Virus record (IMG/VR): IMGVR_UViG_3300032271_000926
Coordinates: 1 to 25,865 of that record
Length of the DNA: 25,865 nucleotides
DNA from: a virus
Reading direction: 5' to 3' (one strand)
Of this stretch, positions 11,489 to 18,600 are shown piece after piece. Each line of letters starts with the position of its first letter. Position 1 is the stretch's first letter. The notes beneath the pieces are model-generated. The model saw only the letters and a program-made list of their open reading frames with translations. It did no database searches and was not told the origin of the DNA. The translations under genes and the position numbers were made by a program.

Positions 11489-11597
11489 CTAATACCTTTT
11501 GATCCTGCTGCTGGACCGAAGCCTTAATGCCCTCGTCATGAATGAGGCCGAGCAGCCCCCTCAGGGCCACTAGGAGGTCCAGCAGCAGGCGCAGCAT
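11388..11597 (-). CDS. Probable inner-membrane spanin (Rz-like)
   Basis: The ATG at 11597 overlaps the holin stop (TAATG). The product starts MLRLLLDLLVALRGLLGLIH, an N-terminal hydrophobic segment with a few charges. A helical charged stretch follows (DEGIKASVQQQDQKVLDDNV, SKAEAVL), and then a basic end with RDKRLRSRF. An N-terminal membrane anchor plus a periplasmic coiled part, a gene directly after the holin, and the lipoprotein gene nested in another frame over the last 101 bases together suggest an i-spanin. The anchor is less hydrophobic than in classical Rz, so this remains an inference from context. Confidence 0.55.
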   Translation of the reverse strand: MLRLLLDLLVALRGLLGLIHDEGIKASVQQQDQKVLDDNVSKAEAVLVSPDPTRDKRLRSRFDAAEKPD

Positions 11598-11779
11598 TAC
11601 GCCGGGGCCTTTTCGTGCATCACAACTGCCAGCAAGCCAATGGCTGTGATCACAATGTTGGAAACGCTCATTGCAACCGGCTGGCCAAACCCAAAGTGTT
11701 CGATCAGCAGGGCAATACCGGCCATCGACGACGGCTCGGAAAGGCGGGCGACTACCCAATCAAGAAAATTAACTAGCAT
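11597..11779 (-). CDS. Holin
   Basis: A 60-residue membrane protein starting MLVNFLDWVVARLSEPSSMA, with a first hydrophobic stretch (GIALLIEHFGFG), a strong second segment (VSNIVITAIGLLAVVM), and a charged end (HEKAPA). The pattern W-x-x-A-R-L-x-E-P-S-S is one that I associate with small phage holins. It would form membrane lesions that let the endolysin reach the peptidoglycan. AAGGAG lies 6 bases before the ATG, and the start overlaps the endolysin stop by 11 bases. It is followed at once by the spanin-like pair, completing a lysis cassette. Confidence 0.8.
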   Translation of the reverse strand: MLVNFLDWVVARLSEPSSMAGIALLIEHFGFGQPVAMSVSNIVITAIGLLAVVMHEKAPA

Positions 11780-12215
11780 GTTTCACTCCTTCTGCCTTCA
11801 GCCAGTCTTGGACGCTGAAGCTGGGGCACGCCTTGGTCACTCCCGGCCATTCGTTGTGCCCCCGGATAATGATGGCCGGGTATTTCTCTTGATAAAATTT
11901 AATGATTTCAAGGATCGCAGCTTTTTGCGCACCGTTGCGCGTATCCTGCGGCCTGTGCATATCCTTGTCCATACCGCCGACATAGCAGACGCCGATATTG
12001 CCAGTGTTGTTTTTTGCCACATGGGCGCCCTTGCGATCGTCGCGTAGCGTGCGGACGGCTTTGCCCGATAGCTCGACCACCCAGTGGTAGGACGTCTGGC
12101 CAAACTTAGCCTGATCCCACGAACAAATCTGCAAAGCGCTGACGTCACGCCCCTCCGGCGTAGCGGCGCAGTGAATAGTGAGCCATCGTACATTACCTAG
12201 AGCCGCCACAGGCAT
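11769..12215 (-). CDS. Endolysin: T7 lysozyme-like N-acetylmuramoyl-L-alanine amidase
   Basis: A single-domain amidase of 148 residues (Amidase_2 family). WLTIHCAATPEGRDVSA gives the first zinc ligand (H15), QTSYHWVVE the conserved Tyr (Y43), and RGHNEWPGVTKACPSFSVQ gives H120, K128 and C130, matching zinc ligands and catalytic residues of T7 lysozyme. It cleaves the bond between N-acetylmuramic acid and L-alanine in peptidoglycan. No signal peptide is visible, so export depends on the holin. The start is uncertain: ATG 12215 is 4 bases after the previous stop and close to GAGGA, a GTG at 12209 has better spacing, and a TTG at 12230 is also in frame. Confidence 0.92.
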   Translation of the reverse strand: MPVAALGNVRWLTIHCAATPEGRDVSALQICSWDQAKFGQTSYHWVVELSGKAVRTLRDDRKGAHVAKNNTGNIGVCYVGGMDKDMHRPQDTRNGAQKAAILEIIKFYQEKYPAIIIRGHNEWPGVTKACPSFSVQDWLKAEGVKHAS

Positions 12216-12219
12216 TTCC

Positions 12220-12519
12220 TCATTGATCAAGATGGATTTCAGATCCGGATATACCCAAATAGTTCTTGGCTGTCACGATGCTATCCCGTGCATCGCGGAT
12301 GGCTACTTTGACGGCTGGGGGTTCTCCCGCCACCTCAAGGGCCGTCAGTAGCTTGTCGAAGCTGTTGACGAGCAGCGAGCAGATTTTGTCGCACCGATCG
12401 GCATGGGGTGAGTGGGTGGATTGCTTCTTGCCCCACCAGTTGCCGCCCATCGCCCCTGCGACGACACCTCCGGCGGCGCTGATAAGCGAGGACAAGACCT
12501 GAGGATCGAGAGAAGGCAT
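12220..12519 (-). CDS. Membrane-anchored 99-residue protein between fibre and endolysin genes
   Basis: The ATG at 12519 (MPSLDPQVLSSLISAAGGVV) has AAGGGG about 8 bases upstream; the frame is open for six further codons upstream. The N-terminus continues AGAMGGNWWGKK, giving a short Gly/Ala-rich hydrophobic segment that could span a membrane or form a small hydrophobic helix. The remainder is soluble and helical (ICSLLVNSFDKLLTALEV). Its position just before the endolysin suggests an accessory lysis role such as an antiholin or second holin, but a structural role is equally open. Confidence 0.6.
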   Translation of the reverse strand: MPSLDPQVLSSLISAAGGVVAGAMGGNWWGKKQSTHSPHADRCDKICSLLVNSFDKLLTALEVAGEPPAVKVAIRDARDSIVTAKNYLGISGSEIHLDQ

Positions 12520-12533
12520 GGAGGTTCCCCTTA

Positions 12534-13844
12534 TCAAACGCCGATGGCGAACCAGCTTACGGTTGCAGTGTAGTCATTGGCATTACTAATTGTAAATCCC
12601 GTTGTGCCATTATATGAACTTATGCCGGTGTTTTGACTATCTGTGGTATTTGCAATAGATACGGCAGTGGCAATAGGCTGAACAAATGTTGAAAAGCCCG
12701 GGCCACTAGCTGTGTAAGTGATGGTGGTGCTGCTATCTTGGCTCACGGTTGTCCGACCCCATTGCAAAATCAGGCCATTGTTGAGCTTTACGTAGCCGTT
12801 CGATGTTAGGCTTGATGACGCCACATTGAGCATCGTCGCCGTTGAGCCATTCAACTGTGCAAATAGACTTGCGCCCACAATCCACATGTCACCATTGGCC
12901 GGTGCTGTCGGCGCAACGCCGGGTGTGAGGGTGAAGGCGGCGGCGGAAACCGTTGAGGCAGCCGTAGTGATGTCTGCGCCGGAAATGACCGGAGCCCCAG
13001 TAATGCTAGTGGCGCCAGTGATTGTCGGCGCCGTCAAGGTCTTCTGGGTTAGTGTCTGCGCCCCTGTGGTGCCGACGATCGCACCGCTCGGGGCAGCCAA
13101 AGACGGGCCCCAAGCCGTGCCGGTGGAAACCGCAATGCCAGCGGCAGGGAAGCTGATGGAGATAGGTGACAACCAAGACAGGTTTCCGCTGCCGTCGGTG
13201 GTTAAAAGCTGTCCAGCAGTACCGTCATTCCCCGGGAGCGTGAAGGTCACCGAGGAAGCCACTGCGCCCGCCGCCTTTAGGCCCGTGTAGCCGCTAGTCG
13301 AGCCGTAGAAGCGCAAGGCGCCGCTCGGGGCATCATAGAACAGGCTAGCGGCACCCGTGATCCTAGCGGGAATGGAGCTAGTCGCAGTGCCCGAAGAGAA
13401 GAGGACTTGCCCGTCTACGGTCTGGAAGACCTTCTGCGCGCTGTCTGCAAAGCCAAAGTTGGCACCATCACAAATGATGGCGGTTGTCGCGCCTTGCGGG
13501 ATCTGCACCGAAGATCCGCCACCAATGCTGGCAAACGTGATGGTGAAGCTGCCGGTCGTATTGTTGTAGACCGTCCATGTCCCGCCAACGCCAGCCGGAA
13601 GACGGTAAATGACGTTAGCAGTCAGGTTGGCCGGGGTGGATATGCTCTGGCCAATAATGATGATCTGCGGGGTATACTGGGCAGAGGTTAAATCAACATT
13701 GCCGGAAGCGCCTGTCGGGTTCAGGCCTGTGTACCCCCCAAGCGCGCTGTCGATCGCGGTAAAATTGCTGTTGAGGCTGACATCCCAATTTGGCGCATTA
13801 TACGCCGGTTCAATGAGGTTTTTGTTGGTGGTGTAGGTCGCCAT
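12534..13844 (-). CDS. Tail fibre protein with receptor-binding-type C-terminus
   Basis: A 436-residue fibre. The N-terminus is of the type seen in many phage fibres: TYTTNKNLIEPAYNAPNWDV, LNSNFTAIDSALGG, then VDLTSAQYTPQ and a strand-rich domain with GGTWTVYNNTTGSFTITF. The centre is a Ser/Thr/Gly/Ala-rich shaft (TLTQKTLTAPTITGATSITG). The C-terminus, GYVKLNNGLILQWGRTTVS to NDYTATVSWFAIGV, resembles the gp53-like receptor-binding end found in other fibres. It probably contacts the host surface. AAGGGGAC precedes the ATG. It is separated from the other fibre gene by about 10 kb, between the large virion genes and the lysis genes. Confidence 0.85.
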   Translation of the reverse strand: MATYTTNKNLIEPAYNAPNWDVSLNSNFTAIDSALGGYTGLNPTGASGNVDLTSAQYTPQIIIIGQSISTPANLTANVIYRLPAGVGGTWTVYNNTTGSFTITFASIGGGSSVQIPQGATTAIICDGANFGFADSAQKVFQTVDGQVLFSSGTATSSIPARITGAASLFYDAPSGALRFYGSTSGYTGLKAAGAVASSVTFTLPGNDGTAGQLLTTDGSGNLSWLSPISISFPAAGIAVSTGTAWGPSLAAPSGAIVGTTGAQTLTQKTLTAPTITGATSITGAPVISGADITTAASTVSAAAFTLTPGVAPTAPANGDMWIVGASLFAQLNGSTATMLNVASSSLTSNGYVKLNNGLILQWGRTTVSQDSSTTITYTASGPGFSTFVQPIATAVSIANTTDSQNTGISSYNGTTGFTISNANDYTATVSWFAIGV

Positions 13845-13855
13845 CTTAAGTCCCC

Positions 13856-15679
13856 TTAGATCGCATCTTTGGCAACGTTGAGCGCCTTGACGATCGCGTC
13901 ATCGGAATGGTTCAGAAGCGACTTAGAGCCTGCCTCTTCGTCCCTCTTGGCTTTCTTGTAGCGGTTCATCAAGTCTCTAACAAGCGGCTCCACATGCCCG
14001 ACTGACCCGCCGCTCTTATAGTTTGCGCGACCACCTGCGGCATGGGGTTTCGACATGCGCGCGAGATCGTCCGCCGTGTAGACTTGGCCGTACTCGCCGG
14101 GGTGCAGGCCGGGAAGCTCGTCGGAGGGGGCTGGCTCCTTGTCCTGCATCGGCTGCAACGTGGTCATGCGCGCCACATTTAAGCCCGTGCCCACACCGCT
14201 CAAGTCAGGCGTTGTAGGCGGGGTTACTGGAGCGCCTGCAAGCTCGGCTGTTGCCGAAGTGTCGGGCATCAGCCTGCGTTGCAAAGCAGCCTCGCCCTTG
14301 CCCGCCAGAGCCCCTACGGCAGCGCTCAGCGGATATGCAAAGGGCCCAAGGTGAGAGTACAAGAGGGCGTTTGATAGCGCACCGGCACCGACACCAACCG
14401 CACCCGGCAACGCCTGAGCGAGCCTACTCGGAGATCCGCCAGCCGTGGAAGGCCCAAGATCCTGACGGCCAAGCATGTCTAGGGCCGTCTGATGAATATC
14501 ATACTGCCTGCGCTGCGAGGGCTTCATGTCATCGTAGTGGATGCCTGAAGCGGCTGGCGCGGGTGCCGGGGGCGGCGCAGGAGGTGGGGGCGGGGCCTGT
14601 AGCGCCGCCTGCGCCTCAATTTGCGTGATAAGGCTGGGATTGGAGACTGTGGCGCCAGTGGCATTCTTCCACTGCCCAGAAGCTGGGTCATGGGTAAATT
14701 TGCCAAGCCCCGCAATATTTACCGGAGGAGCGGGCGGTGCGGGAGAGGCGGGAGTAGGGAGAGGGGTTGGGGCCCGAGGCCCTGTCTGGACATCCCCAAA
14801 CTTCCGTCGCTGTTGGGCCGCTACGTCAGCCCGCGCTTGGGTAAGATGACCTTCGGTATCCACCCCTGTCGGAGGCGCCTCCCGCATCGTTGTGCCGCGT
14901 GTGGGGGTCTGCACCCCGGCATGCCGCAAGACCGCTTCTCGGGCAGTGGCTGCGCTTACACCCTTATCTTTTGCAATGCCAGCCCAAGTTCCTTGCAGGC
15001 CCTTATCGCCGAAGAGCTTGGGATCAATGCCCGCATCGGAGATCGCCTGAAAAGCTTCAGGGGAAAGGCGGGTTTGGCCACCCGGCTTATACAAACTGTA
15101 ATAGGAAGGCTTGGCCTTTGCTGCCGCGACAAAGGCGGGGGCCTTGCCCAACGCGGCGGCTCCCCACTTTACAGGGTCTGGGTAGTATGAGGCCACCTTT
15201 GCTCCCGTCCTTAATGCACTTGCCATCCCGGGCATGCCCGCACGTTCGGCCATCCCGGGCATGCCCGCACGTTCGGCCATCCCAGCGCCGCCCCTGAAGC
15301 CTCCGCCTATCGCGTCTACCAAGGGGGCGGCATCAAGTATGGTGGCGTAAGGGTCTTGGTAAAAATGCTCGGCTACATTGCTGGCGATCGGTGCGAGATT
15401 GGTTGGGGACGCGCCTTTGCCGTATTGCGCATAGTGCTTCACCGCCCCCTTCAATGCCGGAATACCGGGATCAGCTTTTGCCAAATCTTTGATATATTTA
15501 GGCATCCAACTGGTTTTGGCTATTACAGGCGCATACGGTGCGGATGGACTCGCAATCGAAAGCGCACTCGGAATACCCTCAACGAACCCCGCAGCAGCCT
15601 TTTTGGCATTCTCCCATGATGCATTGTTAATTACGCCTAGCCAATAATCCTCATAAGTCCGCTGGTTATTGTCTGCCAT
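13856..15679 (-). CDS. Large Pro/Ala-rich internal virion or ejection protein, 607 residues
   Basis: Starts MADNNQRTYEDYWLGVINNA, with AAGGAG about 9 bases upstream. The N-terminal ~190 residues are Ala/Gly-rich and hydrophobic in patches. Residues ~135-152 contain a tandem repeat of GMAERAGMP. A Pro-rich stretch follows (APTPLPTPASPAPPAPPVN; APPPPPAPPPAPAPAAS). The C-terminus has HAAGGRANYKSGGSV and then VEPLVRDLMNRYKKAKRDEE, LLNHSDDAIVKALNVAKDAI, a tail that I recognise from phage internal virion proteins of unknown structure. It is encoded directly after the transglycosylase protein and probably enters the cell or lines the ejection channel. No enzyme motif is seen. Confidence 0.7.
   Translation of the reverse strand: MADNNQRTYEDYWLGVINNASWENAKKAAAGFVEGIPSALSIASPSAPYAPVIAKTSWMPKYIKDLAKADPGIPALKGAVKHYAQYGKGASPTNLAPIASNVAEHFYQDPYATILDAAPLVDAIGGGFRGGAGMAERAGMPGMAERAGMPGMASALRTGAKVASYYPDPVKWGAAALGKAPAFVAAAKAKPSYYSLYKPGGQTRLSPEAFQAISDAGIDPKLFGDKGLQGTWAGIAKDKGVSAATAREAVLRHAGVQTPTRGTTMREAPPTGVDTEGHLTQARADVAAQQRRKFGDVQTGPRAPTPLPTPASPAPPAPPVNIAGLGKFTHDPASGQWKNATGATVSNPSLITQIEAQAALQAPPPPPAPPPAPAPAASGIHYDDMKPSQRRQYDIHQTALDMLGRQDLGPSTAGGSPSRLAQALPGAVGVGAGALSNALLYSHLGPFAYPLSAAVGALAGKGEAALQRRLMPDTSATAELAGAPVTPPTTPDLSGVGTGLNVARMTTLQPMQDKEPAPSDELPGLHPGEYGQVYTADDLARMSKPHAAGGRANYKSGGSVGHVEPLVRDLMNRYKKAKRDEEAGSKSLLNHSDDAIVKALNVAKDAI
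15222..15283 (-). repeat. 27-base direct repeat inside the 607-residue virion gene
   Basis: Two perfect copies of a 27-base unit (15222-15248 and 15249-15275) are followed by 8 further matching bases. Each unit contains the palindrome-like CCCGGGCATGCCCG. The repeat is in frame and encodes two copies of a 9-residue unit (GMAERAGMP). Perfect identity suggests a recent duplication by slippage. Confidence 0.9.
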
Positions 15680-15684
15680 GGTGA

Positions 15685-18600
15685 TTACTCCTTCACTTCA
15701 GCGAACTTGCCGCCGGGCAGGGCGACCATGATCTTGCCGTTAGGACCAATAAAGGCGTGACCGGGCGAGAATGCTGCCCCTTCTTTCCAGTGCGGCAATT
15801 CACTCTTATACGGAGCCAAATCTCGCGCAGTCATGCCCTTGAAGATTGGGGTATTTGCCACTGCATGACGGTGATAGACATTGTATGGGTTCTGACGTGC
15901 CCAATCATTTTGCCACTTAGTGATGTTATTAAAGTCAGGATATTTCAGGTGATCGTTGAAGTTGGCGGCAAAGCGCTCCTTCAAATATGCCGCAGTCTCG
16001 GCGCGCGTGACGGCATCAAACCGAGCGGCGGGAGTATCCATCGGGCCCGTTGGAATGGGGGGTAGTTTCACCCCAATCTCCTTGGCAATCTGGTCGGAAG
16101 ATGCGTAAAGCGCTTTGGTGAAGTCCGCAGTCGATTGCGCGCTGGAAAGTGCTTGCGCTGCCGCAGGCGTAAAGAATTGCCCAAGGCCAGGTACGGATCT
16201 CGCAGCAGAGGCTGCATTAGCAAATGCCTGAGTATTGGGCTGCAAATCGTTGCGTGTCGATATATCTGCTATCCGGTTAAGGTAGCTTATAGTGGACTGA
16301 TATTCCGTCGGAGTGTTTGCTAGCGCTTCTTGGAAGCGCGCTTTTGCGGCGTTATTCACATTCACGCTCGCCTGATGTGAAGCATCCCGCCCTGTGAAAT
16401 CGCGCCACAAATTGACGGGTTGGCCACTAGTGGTCAACTGGGGGACTTCGCCCCTTTCAATGCGCTGCATCTGCGCCGTCGCCTGAGCCGCGTAGGCTGG
16501 GTTGGTTTGAGCAAGGTGCTGCTGGTGATAATAGCTGTATTCCGGAAGAACGCCAGCCGCCTGCTCTTCGGCTTCGGTGGGGCGATTTGGGCGGTCATAA
16601 GCCTCGGCGTATGGAGAGACATAGGGCTTCTTCGCGGGAACCTCCGGGGTTTGCGCGGGCGCAGCTTGCGTAGTCGGCGCCGCCTTCATTACTCCCGTAT
16701 CCAAGGCAGAGGCGGGGGTTGGAGCGCCTTGCGCAGGGGCGGCGGGGGCAGAAGACCCACCCGGCGGCGCATAGGCCGTCAAGATTGCATTGGCCATAGG
16801 GTTGCCTGTCCCCCCAACTTTTCCAGAACCGGGGTTAAGGGCAGCCATAGCCGTCTGAACGGCCTCCGAATATGCCTGACTGTATTCAGGGGCTCCCAAC
16901 ACCCTCCCGGTCCTCTGGTCAATCCACGACGGGATGGGCTGGCCATTCGTGTCCGTGCGGGCGTAGGGCTGAAAGCGCGCCTGAATGGCGGGCATGATCT
17001 GGCCAAGCACCCGCGCGTTGACTTCGGTTTCGCGGGCGCCGGTCGCGCGATTGGCGAGCTCAAACTCACGCTGCTGCTGGTAGGCCTGTGTGCCAGCCCC
17101 AAGGCCGCTTGCAAGGGCTACGCCAAGGCTGCGCGTCGGCGCGGTGCCCATGGCTGCTAGGCCACTGAGGAGCGACAGGACTGCGTCGGTCTTGCCGTGG
17201 CGAAGATCAGTGAAGTAGCCGCCGTTCCAGATGTTGTTCAACAGGCCGTGGTGTTCTGGCTTCCCGCCGGATGGCACAAGTCTCTCAAGCCCTTGCTGCG
17301 CTGCCTGATCGCTGAGGTACGGGGCACTATCGGGAGTGGTGATCTTGTCTACAACGCGAGGGTCCGCCTGTGGTGTCATCGGCGGCGGCGTGACAGCCTT
17401 TCCGGGGACAAGGCCCTTGCGGCGGCGAGTGAGGTCATTTTCATCCTGCGGGTCGAGCATGCTGTCAATGCCCCGTAGGGGGGCTCCAAGACCCTCGCTC
17501 ACGGCAACATTGCCGCTTGGTGCGTAATTAGACTTCTGTGGATCGTCAGGGTTCTGTGGATCGTCAGGGTTCTGTAGATCGTCAGGGTTCTGTAGATCGT
17601 CAGGGTTCCGAGGGGGTCCACCCCAGACGTACCCATGACGCCCCGCAAGCCCGCCCGAGGCACGCCCAAGGCGACCCTCTTGCTTGGCCATAGTGTTGCG
17701 AGCCCAGTTGATCGTACCTGCGACTGACTTGCCGCGAAGGAAGGGGTTGGCCTCGACCACGGCGGGGCTAACATGGGCACTGATTGGGTCGTTCGGGTTG
17801 GCTGCTAGGACCGACAGAGCGCCGTGCGTGCCGAGGAAGTGGGCAAGGTAGACGTTGCCAGCATCGGGCTTAAAGCCCGCCTTGGAGAGGGCCTGTGCGT
17901 TATCTGCAATGTACATCGGGCCCAACTGATCGCTGATCCCCGCGCCTTCGGGCGTATGCTTAATAGCAGCGATATCATGGTCGCTCATGCCAGCGGCGCG
18001 GTCGGGGAAGGCCTTGCGGAAGTAGCTTGCAAAGGTCTTGTCGAGCATCTGGTAGGGGCCCAGTGCGCTTGACCGGGGGTTCTTGCTCAGACCTTCGCCG
18101 CCGCGAATGAGCTTGGCGATCGTGCCAAGGCCAGAAGTGTCGCCGATGGATTGCGGGTGGTCTTCGGGCGGCGTGGCAGCAGCCAGACCTGAGGGCGTGG
18201 CTCCAACTCCCATAGGGGTATCCGCAGGCTGGTCCGGAGTCGGCTGCATATCCGTATCAGGCACGCCGCCAGCCAGCCCTGCTGCCTGATCCTGATAAAT
18301 TTGGTCGGGGTGGGAAATCTTTTTAATCTTTGCCATGACCTTGGCAAGGTAATCAGACTGACCGCCCGCCGCAAAGTGGCCACGGTCGGCTGCGCGATCA
18401 GTCGCGGCATCGTAGTCCACCATCTTGACGCCGTGCTGATGGCCGACGGCATGCGGGTGGTGATGCTCGACTTCCTGCGCAATCAGGCCGATTTGCGTGC
18501 GGTGGTCACCCTTGTAGTTGTACGAGTAAACTTTCTGGCCGTCGAACAGTTCGCCAATCGGGCGGATATTGTCCTTCACGCGTGCGTCGGAAAGGCCGAG

